From positions 806,001 through 870,000 of the forward strand of contig NZ_JAGQFP010000002.1 in assembly GCF_019090095.1 (NCBI RefSeq): a DNA stretch of 64,000 nucleotides. The letters are read 5' to 3'. The notes under the pieces are model-generated. The model had not been told where the DNA came from. It did not search any database and saw only the letters and a list, made by a program, of their open reading frames with translations. This stretch comes from Stutzerimonas stutzeri. GTDB taxonomy: Bacteria > Pseudomonadota > Gammaproteobacteria > Pseudomonadales > Pseudomonadaceae. A program made the position numbers and the translations under genes. This document shows positions 28,272 to 37,807 of the stretch, piece after piece; position 1 is the stretch's first letter; each line of letters starts with the position of its first letter.

Positions 28272-28286
28272 CGTAGTAAAACTACA
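28272..28286. promoter_or_regulatory. Palindromic operator candidate 2 (aceE/glnE)
   Basis: CGTAGT-AAA-ACTACA. It equals the reverse complement of site 1 at 14 of 15 positions. The centre-to-centre spacing is 51 bp, close to five helical turns, which favours cooperative binding or looping. It is 96 nt upstream of the glnE ATG. Confidence 0.65.
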
Positions 28287-28381
28287 CGTTGGCGGCTCGG
28301 TCGCGTGTCTTCATCTACATGCCGCCGCCTCTAGCTCGGGCGCTCCCGCTGTCCCCGTAGCCGTTAGCGCTAAGGAACTAT

Positions 28382-31324
28382 ATGAGTCTGCCATCGCTGG
28401 TTGCATTGCCGAAATCACTCCAACCTTTGGTCCACCGCGCGCGGGAGACGTTCCTCGGTGAGGAGCGAGACCCGGCGCTACGGCTGCAGGAGCGATTCGC
28501 TGCCTGGCCGGTGGAGCGCCGCGATGCGTTCGATCGCGTCTGCGCCGCTAGCGACTTCGTCAGCGAACAGGTTAGCCGAGATCCGCAGATGTTGCTCCAG
28601 TTGGCTGAGTCAGGGCTGCTGGAGCGGCCGCTCCGGGATGCTGAGATGCGCAGCGCGCTCGCCGAATTGCTCGCCGACTGCGCCGACGACGATGGGCTGG
28701 CGCGCCGGCTGCGGCGCTTCCGTAACCGCCAGCAGGTGCGCGTGATCTGGCGTGACCTGACTCGGCAGGCGGACCTGGCCGAAACCTGCGGCGATTTGTC
28801 CGACCTGGCTGACGCCTGTATCGACCTGACTTACCACTGGTTGTACCAGCGCCATTGTGAGCAGTTCGGTGTGCCGACCGGAAGGCGCAGTGGCGATGCG
28901 CAGCACATGGTCATCCTCGGCATGGGCAAGCTCGGTGCGCGCGAACTCAATCTGTCCTCGGATATCGACCTCATCTTTGGTTACCCGGAGGGCGGTGAAA
29001 CGGTCGGCACCAAGCGCTCGCTGGACAACCAGGAGTTCTTCGTTCGCCTCGGCCAGCGCCTGATCAAGGCGCTCGATGCGCCGACCCTCGATGGCTTCGT
29101 GTTCCGTGTCGACATGCGGTTGCGGCCCTACGGCTCGTCGGGCGCGCTGGTGCTGAGTTTCAACGCGTTGGAGCAGTACTACCAGGATCAGGGGCGTGAC
29201 TGGGAACGCTACGCCATGATCAAGGCCCGCGTGGTGGGGGGCGATCAGGCGGCCGGCAAGGAGTTGCTGGAAATGCTGCGGCCGTTCGTCTACCGCCGCT
29301 ATCTGGATTTTTCCGCCATTGACGCGCTGCGCACGCTGAAACAGCTGATCCAGCAGGAAGTACGGCGCAAGGGCATGGCTGCCAATATCAAGCTGGGCGC
29401 CGGCGGCATCCGCGAAGTGGAATTCATTGCCCAGGCGTTCCAGCTGATCCACGGCGGCCGCGATCTCAGCTTGCAGCAGCGCCCCCTGTTGAAGGTGCTG
29501 GCGACTCTCGCCGGGCAGGGCTATCTGCCGGCGTCGGCAGTCGACGAGCTGCGTGAGGCTTATGAATTCCTGCGTTACACCGAGCACGCGCTGCAGGCCA
29601 TCGACGATCGTCAGACGCAAATGCTGCCGGATAGCCAGGTCGACTGTGACCGCGTGGCCTTCATGTTGGGGTTCGATGACTGGGACGCGTTCCATCGGCA
29701 GTTGCTGCACTGGCGAGGCCGTGTCGAATGGCATTTCAATCAGGTGATAGCCGATCCGGACGAGGATGAAGCCGAGGGTGAAACCCTGGTCGGCGGCGAA
29801 TGGCTGCCGCTGTGGGAGCAGGATTGGGACGAAGAGTTCGCCTGCCGGCAGTTGAACGATGCCGGTTTTCGCGACGGGCCGGTCGCGTGCCAGCGGCTCG
29901 CCGCGCTGCGTAGCGGCAATCAAGTGCGGACCATGCAGCGGCTGGGTCGCGAGCGGCTGGATGCCTTCATTCCGCGGTTACTGGCGCAGGTGGTCGAGCA
30001 AGACGATCCGGATCTGGTGCTCGAGCGGGTGCTGCCGCTGGTCGAGGCCGTCGCCCGGCGATCCGCCTATCTGGTCCTGCTCACGGAAAATCCGGGCGCG
30101 TTGCAGCGGCTGCTCGAACTCTGCGCCGGCAGCCCCTGGATCGCCGAGCAGATCGCCCGCTTCCCACTGTTGCTGGACGAGCTGCTCAACGCCGGACGCC
30201 TGTTCAGTCCGCCGCAGGCGCCCGAGTTGGCCGCGGAGCTGCGCGAGCGGCTGGCGCGCATTCCCGAGGATGATCTGGAACAGCAGATGGAAGCGCTGCG
30301 GCACTTCAAGCTGGCGCACCGCTTGCGTGTGGCAGCCTCGGAGATCGCCGGAACGCTGCCGCTGATGAAGGTGAGCGATTACCTGACCTGGCTGGCCGAG
30401 GCCATTCTCGAACAGGTGTTGGCGCTGGCCTGGCGGCACACGGTCGCCCGCCATGGGCAGCCGCGGCGCACGGACGGTTCGCTGTGCGATCCGGCGTTCA
30501 TCATCGTCGGCTACGGCAAGGTCGGCGGTATCGAGCTCGGGCACGGTTCCGATCTGGACCTGGTGTTCATTCACGACGGTGATCCCAATGCCGAGACCGA
30601 TGGCGCCAAGCCCATCGATGGCGCGCAGTTTTTTACCCGCCTGGGGCAGCGCATCATCCACCTGCTGACCACCCAGACCACCTCCGGTCAGCTCTACGAA
30701 GTCGACATGCGCCTGCGCCCGTCCGGCGCTGCCGGGTTGTTGGTCAGTTCGCTGAGTGCGTTCGAGCGCTACCAGAGCGGCGAGGCCTGGACCTGGGAAC
30801 ATCAGGCGCTGGTGCGCGCGCGGGTGCTGGTCGGCTGCGCGCAACTGGCGACGGACTTCGAGAAGGTCCGCGCCGCGGTGCTGGGGCGTTCGCGCGATCT
30901 CGACCAACTGCGCCGCGAGGTCAGCGAGATGCGCGCCAAGATGCGCGACAACCTCGGCACCCGCGCGAGCCAGGCCGGAATGGCCGACAAAGCCTTCCAG
31001 GCCGACGGCGAGTTCAATCTCAAGCAGGACGCCGGTGGTATCGTGGATATCGAATTTATGGTGCAATACGCGGCTTTGGCGTGGTCGCACCAGCATCCGC
31101 AACTGCTGCGCTATACCGACAACATCCGCATTCTGGACGGGTTGGAGCAGGCCGGGTTGATGACCGGCGATGAGGTTCGGCTGCTGCAGGATGCCTACAA
31201 GGCATACCGCGCCGCGGCCCACCGGCAATCACTGCAGAAACTGCCCGGCGTGGTGAGTGGGGATCAATTTCATGACGAGCGTCGCGCGGTGATGCGCATC
31301 TGGCATGAGCTGGGGCTCAGCTGA
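28382..31324 (+). CDS. glnE: Bifunctional glutamine synthetase adenylyltransferase/deadenylylase
   Basis: Controls glutamine synthetase by adding or removing AMP in response to PII proteins. 980 residues with two nucleotidyltransferase domains: N-terminal deadenylylase with GMGKLGARELNLSSDIDLIF near residue 180, and C-terminal adenylylase with GYGKVGGIELGHGSDLDLVF near 709, both with the metal-binding DxD. Helical GlnD-UR-like regulatory segments follow each. The Shine-Dalgarno AAGGAA precedes the ATG at 28382. It is divergent from aceE and followed by ilvE after 40 nt. Confidence 0.96.
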   Translation: MSLPSLVALPKSLQPLVHRARETFLGEERDPALRLQERFAAWPVERRDAFDRVCAASDFVSEQVSRDPQMLLQLAESGLLERPLRDAEMRSALAELLADCADDDGLARRLRRFRNRQQVRVIWRDLTRQADLAETCGDLSDLADACIDLTYHWLYQRHCEQFGVPTGRRSGDAQHMVILGMGKLGARELNLSSDIDLIFGYPEGGETVGTKRSLDNQEFFVRLGQRLIKALDAPTLDGFVFRVDMRLRPYGSSGALVLSFNALEQYYQDQGRDWERYAMIKARVVGGDQAAGKELLEMLRPFVYRRYLDFSAIDALRTLKQLIQQEVRRKGMAANIKLGAGGIREVEFIAQAFQLIHGGRDLSLQQRPLLKVLATLAGQGYLPASAVDELREAYEFLRYTEHALQAIDDRQTQMLPDSQVDCDRVAFMLGFDDWDAFHRQLLHWRGRVEWHFNQVIADPDEDEAEGETLVGGEWLPLWEQDWDEEFACRQLNDAGFRDGPVACQRLAALRSGNQVRTMQRLGRERLDAFIPRLLAQVVEQDDPDLVLERVLPLVEAVARRSAYLVLLTENPGALQRLLELCAGSPWIAEQIARFPLLLDELLNAGRLFSPPQAPELAAELRERLARIPEDDLEQQMEALRHFKLAHRLRVAASEIAGTLPLMKVSDYLTWLAEAILEQVLALAWRHTVARHGQPRRTDGSLCDPAFIIVGYGKVGGIELGHGSDLDLVFIHDGDPNAETDGAKPIDGAQFFTRLGQRIIHLLTTQTTSGQLYEVDMRLRPSGAAGLLVSSLSAFERYQSGEAWTWEHQALVRARVLVGCAQLATDFEKVRAAVLGRSRDLDQLRREVSEMRAKMRDNLGTRASQAGMADKAFQADGEFNLKQDAGGIVDIEFMVQYAALAWSHQHPQLLRYTDNIRILDGLEQAGLMTGDEVRLLQDAYKAYRAAAHRQSLQKLPGVVSGDQFHDERRAVMRIWHELGLS

Positions 31325-31364
31325 TCTCGTCAAACTGCATTTATCGAATTCCGAGGTGGCAACA

Positions 31365-32288
31365 ATGTCGATGGCCGATCGTGATGGCGTGATCTGGTAT
31401 GACGGTGAGTTGGTTCAGTGGCGCGATGCGACCACGCACGTGTTGACTCACACCCTGCATTACGGCATGGGCGTGTTCGAAGGCGTGCGCGCCTATGACA
31501 CTCCGGCCGGCACCGCGATCTTCCGCCTGCAGGCGCATACCGATCGCCTGTTCGATTCGGCGCACATCATGAACATGAAGATGCCGTACTCGAAAGAGGA
31601 AATTAACGAGGCGACCCGCGCCGCCGTTCGCGAGAACAACCTGGCAAGCGCCTACATCCGCCCGATGGTCTTCTACGGATCCGAAGGCATGGGGCTGCGC
31701 GCCAGTGGCCTGAAGGTGCATGTGATCGTCGCCGCCTGGCACTGGGGTGCCTACATGGGCGACGAGGCACTGGAAATGGGCATCAAGGTACGCACCAGCT
31801 CCTTTACCCGTCACCACGTCAATATCAGCATGACCCGCGCCAAGTCCAACGGCGCCTATATCAACTCCATGCTGGCGCTGCAGGAAGCCATCTCCGGCGG
31901 CGCCGACGAAGCGCTGATGCTGGACCCGGAAGGCTACGTGGCCGAAGGCTCGGGCGAGAACATCTTCATCATCAAGGACGGTGTGATCTACACCCCGGAA
32001 GTGACCGCCTGCCTCAACGGCATCACCCGCAGCACTGTCCTGACCCTGGCCGACGAGCTGGGCATCAAGGTGGTGGAAAAGCGCATCACCCGCGACGAGG
32101 TCTATATCGCCGACGAGGCCTTCTTCACCGGCACTGCCGCCGAAGTCACGCCGATTCGCGAGGTCGATGGCCGTAATATCGGCATCGGTCGTCGCGGTCC
32201 GGTCACCGAGCGCATCCAGAAAGCCTATTTCGATCTGGTATCTGGCAAGACCGACGCGCACGCCGAGTGGCGGACGCTGGTCAAGTAA
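31365..32288 (+). CDS. ilvE: Branched-chain amino acid aminotransferase
   Basis: Fold-type IV PLP aminotransferase for the last step of Ile, Leu and Val synthesis. 307 residues from the ATG at 31365, selected because GAGGTGG lies 8 nt upstream and the family begins near MADRDGVIWYDGELV. The PLP lysine is in MTRAKSNGAYINSMLA near residue 160, and the phosphate-binding GITRSTVL is near 223. The frame is open from 31305, overlapping the end of glnE, which is not coding for this protein. Probably partly co-transcribed with glnE. Confidence 0.95.
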   Translation: MSMADRDGVIWYDGELVQWRDATTHVLTHTLHYGMGVFEGVRAYDTPAGTAIFRLQAHTDRLFDSAHIMNMKMPYSKEEINEATRAAVRENNLASAYIRPMVFYGSEGMGLRASGLKVHVIVAAWHWGAYMGDEALEMGIKVRTSSFTRHHVNISMTRAKSNGAYINSMLALQEAISGGADEALMLDPEGYVAEGSGENIFIIKDGVIYTPEVTACLNGITRSTVLTLADELGIKVVEKRITRDEVYIADEAFFTGTAAEVTPIREVDGRNIGIGRRGPVTERIQKAYFDLVSGKTDAHAEWRTLVK

Positions 32289-32293
32289 AGCCG

Positions 32294-32346
32294 GAAGCTG
32301 GAAGCCAAAGCTGGAACTGAAACGTCCGGTGCGCGCTTCCAGCTTC
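32294..32346. repeat. GAAGC-type inverted repeat between ilvE and waaF
   Basis: GAAGCTGGAAGC (32294-32305) and its exact complement (32335-32346) form a 12-bp stem across 29 nt. Same repeat family as 7595-7643. It separates the amino acid genes from the LPS operon and may act as a mild terminator or message-stabilising hairpin. Confidence 0.75.
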
Positions 32347-32366
32347 AAGCTTATGGCTTGTAGCTT

Positions 32367-33401
32367 ATGAATATTCTGATTGTGGGTCCCAGCTGGGTCG
32401 GCGACATGGTCATGGCGCAGACGTTGTTCGTCTGCCTGAAACAGCGCCATCCGGATTGCCAGATCGACGTGCTCGCACCGGAGTGGAGTCGGCCGATCCT
32501 CGAGCGCATGCCCGAGGTGCGTCAGGCGCTGAGCTTTCCGGTGGGGCATGGCGTCCTCGACATGGCGACGCGGCGCAGCATCGCGCAAAGCCTGCGCGGG
32601 CAGTACCAGCAGGCAATACTGCTGCCCAACTCGCTGAAGTCGGCGCTGGTGCCATTCTTTGCCGGGATTCCCAAGCGCACCGGGTGGCGTGGCGAAATGC
32701 GCTTCGGCTTGCTCAACGATATGCGCAAGCTGGACAAGCAGCGTTACCCGCTGATGATCGAACGCTTCATGGCACTGGCCTACGAGCCGGGTGCCGAGCT
32801 GCCCAAACCCTATCCGAAACCCTCGCTGCGTATCGTCGAGCAGACGCGCGACGCGGCGCTGGCGCGCTTCGGGCTGACGCTCGATCGTCCGGTGCTGGCT
32901 CTTTGCCCGGGCGCGGAATTCGGTGAATCCAAGCGCTGGCCGGCCGAGCATTTCGCCAGGGTCGCCGAGAAAAAGGTCCGGGAAGGCTGGCAGGTCTGGC
33001 TGTTCGGCTCGAAGAACGACCACGGGGTCGGCGAAGACATCCTCCAGCAATTGATTCCCGGTCTGCGTGAGGAGGCGGTGAACCTGGCTGGCGAGACCAG
33101 CCTGGCCGAAGCGATCGATCTGCTTTCCTGTGCCGATGCCGTGGTATCAAACGATTCCGGGCTGATGCACGTGGCCGCCGCGCTTGGCCGTCCGCTGATC
33201 TCGGTCTACGGCTCCACATCGCCCGCCTTTACGCCGCCGTTGTCCGAACAGGTCGAAGTTGTCCGCCTCGGCCTCGATTGCAGTCCCTGCTTCGAGCGGA
33301 CTTGTCGTTTCGGCCACAACAACTGCATGCGCGAACTCCAGCCGAGCTTGGTCATCGAGGCGCTGGACCGCCTGGCTCCCCAGCCGGTCGAGGTGCGCTG
33401 A
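32367..33401 (+). CDS. waaF: ADP-heptose:LPS heptosyltransferase II
   Basis: Family GT9 transferase that adds the second L-glycero-D-manno-heptose to the LPS inner core. 344 residues: N-terminal MNILIVGPSWVGDMVMAQ, central LCPGAEFGESKRWPAEHFA near residue 180, and C-terminal NDSGLMHVAAALGRP plus SPCFERTCRFGHNNCM. First gene of the core cluster. The stop abuts the waaC GTG with no gap. Confidence 0.95.
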   Translation: MNILIVGPSWVGDMVMAQTLFVCLKQRHPDCQIDVLAPEWSRPILERMPEVRQALSFPVGHGVLDMATRRSIAQSLRGQYQQAILLPNSLKSALVPFFAGIPKRTGWRGEMRFGLLNDMRKLDKQRYPLMIERFMALAYEPGAELPKPYPKPSLRIVEQTRDAALARFGLTLDRPVLALCPGAEFGESKRWPAEHFARVAEKKVREGWQVWLFGSKNDHGVGEDILQQLIPGLREEAVNLAGETSLAEAIDLLSCADAVVSNDSGLMHVAAALGRPLISVYGSTSPAFTPPLSEQVEVVRLGLDCSPCFERTCRFGHNNCMRELQPSLVIEALDRLAPQPVEVR

Positions 33402-34406
33402 GTGAGGGTGTTGCTGATCAAGACATCCTCGCTGGGCGACGTCGTGCATACGCTGCCGGCCCTGACCGATGCGCAGCGCGCGATACCGACCATTCGCTTC
33501 GACTGGGTGGTGGAAGAGGGTTTCGCTGAAATTCCGGCCTGGCATCCGGCGGTGGCGCAGGTGATTCCCGTGGCGATTCGCCGTTGGCGCAAGCATCCCC
33601 TGCAGACCCTTCGTTCCGGCGAGTGGAGCCGCTTCAAGGCGCGGCTCGGCGAGACGCGCTATGACCTGGTGATCGACGCCCAAGGATTGCTGAAAAGCGC
33701 CTGGTTGACACGCTATGTCAAGGCGCCGGTCGCCGGGCTCGACCGCGACTCGGCGCGCGAACCGCTGGCCTCGCGCTTCTACGATCGCTCTTATGCGGTT
33801 CCCCGCCAGCAGCACGCCTTGGAGCGGGTCCGTCAATTGTTCGCCCAGGTGCTGGGCTACCCCTTGCCCGACGCCATCGCCGACTACGGCCTGGACAGGA
33901 GCCAGCTGGCGGCGCCAGGCGAGCAGCCTTATCTGCTGTTTCTGCACGGCACTACCTGGCCGAGCAAACATTGGCCTGAAGCCTATTGGCGAGAACTGGC
34001 CGAGCGGATGAGCGAATTCGGCTGGGCCATCCGGCTGCCCTGGGGCTCGGCCGAAGAGCGGGCGCGGGCCGAGCGTATCGCCGCGGGCTTGCCGAGCGTA
34101 TCGGTGCTGCCCCGGCTGAATCTTGCAGGCATCGCCAAAGTCGTGGCCGGCGCGCGCGCCTGCGTCGCGGTGGATACCGGCCTTGGCCATCTGGCGGCGG
34201 CATTGGATGTGCCGAGCATTTCGCTGTATGGCCCGACGTCGCCGGGCCTGGTGGGGGCTTATGGACGCTCCCAGGTGCACCTGTGTGCCAGTGGGCCGAA
34301 CGCTGGCAAGGGCGATCGCCACAAGCCCTGCTTCGACGATCTGCTGCCCGAGCGCGTCGCCAACGAACTCAAGGCCCTGTTGCGGTCCGCGGAGGCGTCA
34401 TCCTGA
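33402..34406 (+). CDS. waaC: LPS heptosyltransferase I
   Basis: GT9 transferase that adds the first heptose to Kdo. 334 residues with a GTG start directly after the waaF stop (MRVLLIKTSSLGDVVHTLPAL). LHGTTWPSKHWPEAYW lies near residue 183 and VDTGLGHLAAALDVPSISLYG near 257. Its stop overlaps the waaG start (TGATG). Codon use and gene order are standard for Pseudomonas. Confidence 0.95.
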   Translation: MRVLLIKTSSLGDVVHTLPALTDAQRAIPTIRFDWVVEEGFAEIPAWHPAVAQVIPVAIRRWRKHPLQTLRSGEWSRFKARLGETRYDLVIDAQGLLKSAWLTRYVKAPVAGLDRDSAREPLASRFYDRSYAVPRQQHALERVRQLFAQVLGYPLPDAIADYGLDRSQLAAPGEQPYLLFLHGTTWPSKHWPEAYWRELAERMSEFGWAIRLPWGSAEERARAERIAAGLPSVSVLPRLNLAGIAKVVAGARACVAVDTGLGHLAAALDVPSISLYGPTSPGLVGAYGRSQVHLCASGPNAGKGDRHKPCFDDLLPERVANELKALLRSAEASS

Positions 34407-35527
34407 TGCAGCTGGCGTTCATTCTGTACAAGTACTTTCCCTTCGGTGGGCTGCAGCGCGACTTCATGCGCATCGCCCTGGAGTGCCAGCGGCGCGGCCA
34501 TGCCATCCGGGTCTACACGATGATCTGGGAGGGCGATGTTCCCGACGGTTTCGAGGTGCTGATCGCGCCGGTCAAGGCGCTGTTCAACCACACGCGTAAT
34601 GAGCGCTTCACCGCTTGGGTCGAAGCCGACCTGGCCAAACGGCCGGTGGCGCGAGTGGTCGGCTTCAACAAGATGCCTGGGCTCGACGTTTATTACGCGG
34701 CGGACCCCTGCTTCGAAGACAAGGCGCAGACGCTGCGCAATCCGATCTATCGCCGCTGGGGGCGCTACAAGCATTTTGCCGAGTACGAGCGGGCGGTGTT
34801 CGACCCCCGATCCACGACCGAGATCCTGATGATTTCCGAGGTCCAGCAGCCGCTGTTCGTCAAGCACTACGCAACGCCGGCCGAGCGCTTTCATCTGCTG
34901 CCACCGGGCATTGCTCCGGATCGCCGCGCCCCGGCTAATGCCGCGCAGATTCGCCAGGCGTTTCGCGACGAATTCGAGCTGGGCAGCGATGAGCTGTTGC
35001 TGGTGCAGATCGGCTCCGGCTTCAAGACCAAGGGGCTCGACCGCAGCCTCAAGGCGCTGGCGTCGCTTCCGCGCGAGCTGAAACGGCGTACACGCCTGTT
35101 CATCATCGGGCAGGACGATCCGAAGCCCTTTCAATTGCAGGCCAAGACGCTGGGCGTCTCCAGTCAGGTCGAGTTTCTCAAGGGGCGCAGCGACATTCCG
35201 CGTTTTCTGCTCGGGGCGGACCTGCTGATTCATCCGGCATACAACGAGAATACCGGCACGGTCCTGCTGGAAGCGCTGGTTGCTGGCATGCCGGTGGTGG
35301 TGACGGATGTGTGCGGTTATGCCCACTACATCGCCGAGGCCGATTGCGGGCGTGTAATCCCCAGTCCCTTCGACCAGGAGCGGTTCGACCGCACGCTGGC
35401 CGAGATGCTCGCCGATGACGTCCAGCGCAACCGCTGGGCACGTAATGCCCTGGCCTATGCCGACAGCGCAGACCTTTACAGCATGCCGCAGCGGGCAGCC
35501 GATGTAATTCTGGCGGAGCGACCATGA
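34406..35527 (+). CDS. waaG: LPS core glycosyltransferase I (GT4)
   Basis: Retaining GT-B transferase that adds the first outer-core hexose to HepII (GalN in P. aeruginosa, Glc in enterobacteria). 373 residues from the ATG at 34406. N-terminal MQLAFILYKYFPFGGLQRD with the GG loop; the nucleotide-binding E-x7-E motif is within YNENTGTVLLEALVAGMPVVVTD near residue 287. Couples to waaC (TGATG) and waaP (ATGA). The sugar donor cannot be decided from sequence. Confidence 0.94.
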   Translation: MQLAFILYKYFPFGGLQRDFMRIALECQRRGHAIRVYTMIWEGDVPDGFEVLIAPVKALFNHTRNERFTAWVEADLAKRPVARVVGFNKMPGLDVYYAADPCFEDKAQTLRNPIYRRWGRYKHFAEYERAVFDPRSTTEILMISEVQQPLFVKHYATPAERFHLLPPGIAPDRRAPANAAQIRQAFRDEFELGSDELLLVQIGSGFKTKGLDRSLKALASLPRELKRRTRLFIIGQDDPKPFQLQAKTLGVSSQVEFLKGRSDIPRFLLGADLLIHPAYNENTGTVLLEALVAGMPVVVTDVCGYAHYIAEADCGRVIPSPFDQERFDRTLAEMLADDVQRNRWARNALAYADSADLYSMPQRAADVILAERP

Positions 35528-36330
35528 GCGTAATCCTTGCCGAGCCCTTCCAGACGCTCTGGGCGGGCCGCGACCCGTTCGACGCGGTCGAGCAGCTTCA
35601 AGGCCAGGTCTATCGCGAACTCGACGGCCGGCGCACCTTGCGCACCGAAGTCCAGGGACGTGGCTACTTCGTCAAGATTCACCGCGGCATCGGCTGGGGC
35701 GAGATCCTCAAGAATCTTGCGACCGCCAAGCTGCCGGTACTCGGGGCCGGACAGGAATGGCGCGCCATTGAGCGCCTGCACGAGGTGGGCGTCCCGACCA
35801 TGACGGCGGTGGCCTATGGCGAGCGCGGCAGTAATCCGGCCGCACAGCATTCGTTCATCATCACCGAAGAACTGGCGCCGACGATCAGCCTCGAGGATTT
35901 CACTGTCGACTGGCTCGCCCATCCGCCTGCTCCGGCGCTCAAGCGTGCGCTGATTGCCGAGGTCGCGCGCATGACCGGCACCATGCATCGCGCCGGGGTG
36001 AATCATCGCGACTGTTACATCTGCCATTTTCTCTTGCACACCGACAAGCCAGTGATGGTCGATGGCTTGCGTCTGTCCTTGATCGACCTGCATCGCGCCC
36101 AGGTTCGCCGCCATATTCCCCGCCGCTGGCGCGACAAGGATCTGGCCGGTCTGTATTTCTCGGCGTTAGGCATTGGCTTGACCGAGCGCGACACGCTGCG
36201 TTTCCTGCGTGATTATTTTCAGCAGCCGCTACGCCAGGTGCTACGCGACGAGGCACGATTGCTCGATCAGCTGCAGCGCAAGGCGGCAAGGCTCAGCGCG
36301 CGCAAGGCACGCTATGGAGACGCGCTCTGA
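35524..36330 (+). CDS. waaP: LPS core heptose(I) kinase
   Basis: Protein-kinase-fold enzyme that phosphorylates heptose I, essential for outer-membrane integrity in P. aeruginosa. 268 residues, the family length. The catalytic loop is HRDCYICHFLLH near residue 160, with metal-binding LIDLHRAQVRR about 30 residues later. The N-lobe lysine is in YFVKIHRG near residue 47. Overlaps waaG by 4 nt and shares one nucleotide with the next gene. Confidence 0.95.
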   Translation: MSVILAEPFQTLWAGRDPFDAVEQLQGQVYRELDGRRTLRTEVQGRGYFVKIHRGIGWGEILKNLATAKLPVLGAGQEWRAIERLHEVGVPTMTAVAYGERGSNPAAQHSFIITEELAPTISLEDFTVDWLAHPPAPALKRALIAEVARMTGTMHRAGVNHRDCYICHFLLHTDKPVMVDGLRLSLIDLHRAQVRRHIPRRWRDKDLAGLYFSALGIGLTERDTLRFLRDYFQQPLRQVLRDEARLLDQLQRKAARLSARKARYGDAL

Positions 36331-37064
36331 TGGCCGGTTGGGTACTGGACCCCGAGTATTCGGCGTTGTCGCCCGATTTCGGCAGCGTGCAGTCGGTCTT
36401 CGACCTGGCGGGCGAGCGGGTGACCAAGGACGCCATCTCGGAAGTGATTCGCGTGGAGCGGGGCGGGGTGGTGTATTACGTCAAGCGCTACAGGAGCTCG
36501 GGCAAAAGCCTGCGCCGCTATCTCGGCCGGCCCCGCGTCAAAGCCGAGTGGCAGAATCTCAAGTTGTTCAGGCGCTGGGGAATTCCCACGGCGCCGATCG
36601 TCGCCTACGGTCTGGAGCGTCAGCACGGCGCTTTCACCCGTGGCGCGCTGATCACCCGCGAGCTGCCTCGGACCGACGATCTGGCTGCGCTTGCCAAGCG
36701 ACACGACCCGCGGTTGCAGGATCCTGACTGGGTGCGGCGGGTCAGCTTCCAGCTGGCCGCCGCGACTCGCAGCATGCATGCGAGGCGCTTTGCGCACAAC
36801 GATCTGAAATGGCGCAATGTGCTGGTCGATCCGCAGCTCAATCTTTACCTGATCGACTGCCCCACGGGGGCGTTCTGGTGGGGGCCTTTTCTCGAGCGGC
36901 GGATCATCAAGGATCTCGCCTGCCTGGACAAGGTCGCCAAGTACCACCTGAGTCGAACCCAGCGCCTGCGCTTCTACCTGGAGTATGCCGAGCGCGATCG
37001 GCTGACAGTCCAGGACAAGACGCGGCTTCGTCAGGTACTGGGCTATTTCGAGGGGCGGGAATGA
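36330..37064 (+). CDS. wapP: LPS core kinase-like protein (WapP-type)
   Basis: 244-residue protein-kinase-like protein of the lipopolysaccharide kinase/InaA group. Catalytic loop FAHNDLKWRNVLVD near residue 160, with Asp and Asn present, then LYLIDCPTGAFWW. The N-lobe lysine is in YYVKRYRSSG. By order after waaP it corresponds to P. aeruginosa PA5008 (wapP), which is linked to core heptose phosphorylation. The exact acceptor is inferred. Start is the A of the previous stop (TGATGG). Confidence 0.85.
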   Translation: MAGWVLDPEYSALSPDFGSVQSVFDLAGERVTKDAISEVIRVERGGVVYYVKRYRSSGKSLRRYLGRPRVKAEWQNLKLFRRWGIPTAPIVAYGLERQHGAFTRGALITRELPRTDDLAALAKRHDPRLQDPDWVRRVSFQLAAATRSMHARRFAHNDLKWRNVLVDPQLNLYLIDCPTGAFWWGPFLERRIIKDLACLDKVAKYHLSRTQRLRFYLEYAERDRLTVQDKTRLRQVLGYFEGRE

Positions 37065-37807
37065 AGGACTTCATCGCGGAGGTGGACCGAGACCTGCTGG
37101 TGCGTCATGGACTGGCGGATTTCGAGGCGCTCTGGGCGCTGCAGCTGGACGCGGTCGATGAGCCGAACGTCGAGCGAGGTGGCTGGAGCAGCGTGTTCCG
37201 GATGGAGCTGGAGGATCGGTCGTTCTACCTGAAACGCCAGAGCAACCATTTGACGCGTAGCCTGACGCACCCGCTCGGCGAGCCCACCTTCGCCCGGGAG
37301 TTTCGCGCCATTGAGCAGTTTCGGGCACTCGGCATTCCTGCTCTGCAGGCGAGCTTCTTCGCGAGCCGCCGGGTCGCTGGCGAGCAGCGCGCGGTGCTTC
37401 TCACCCGTGCGCTCGACGGCTGGCAGGATCTCGACAGCTGGCTGACGCAATGGCCGTCGCTGACCACCCCGCGGCGCAGCGGTATTCTCCAGGCGACGGG
37501 CGCGCTGGCGCGCCGGCTGCACGCGTGCGGGCAAATGCACGGCTGTTTCTATCCCAAGCACATCTTCTTGCAGGAGCAGCCCGATGGCTGGCACGCCCGC
37601 CTGATCGACCTGGAGAAAACCCGGCCGCTGCTGCTCGGGCGAGCCGACCGGGTCAAGGACCTGGAGCCGCTTTTGCGACGAGCCGGTTGTTGGAGCGAAG
37701 AGGAAGTTCGTTGCCTGCTTGGCGCCTATCTGGACAACAACGCTGAGATCGATGACTGGGTGCACCGGTTGGGCCGCCGTCGGCGCCATAAGGTGTCGCG
37801 CGCATGA
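37061..37807 (+). CDS. wapQ: InaA-family kinase-like LPS core protein (WapQ-type)
   Basis: 248 residues. The start is at the ATG at 37061, which overlaps the preceding stop. The frame is open much further upstream but only as a shadow. The kinase-like catalytic loop reads MHGCFYPKHIFL, lacking the usual catalytic Asp (HxD), as in other InaA proteins. The metal-binding LIDLEKTR is present. Position corresponds to P. aeruginosa PA5007 (wapQ). Whether it phosphorylates the core or has a structural role is not clear. Confidence 0.82.
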   Translation: MKDFIAEVDRDLLVRHGLADFEALWALQLDAVDEPNVERGGWSSVFRMELEDRSFYLKRQSNHLTRSLTHPLGEPTFAREFRAIEQFRALGIPALQASFFASRRVAGEQRAVLLTRALDGWQDLDSWLTQWPSLTTPRRSGILQATGALARRLHACGQMHGCFYPKHIFLQEQPDGWHARLIDLEKTRPLLLGRADRVKDLEPLLRRAGCWSEEEVRCLLGAYLDNNAEIDDWVHRLGRRRRHKVSRA

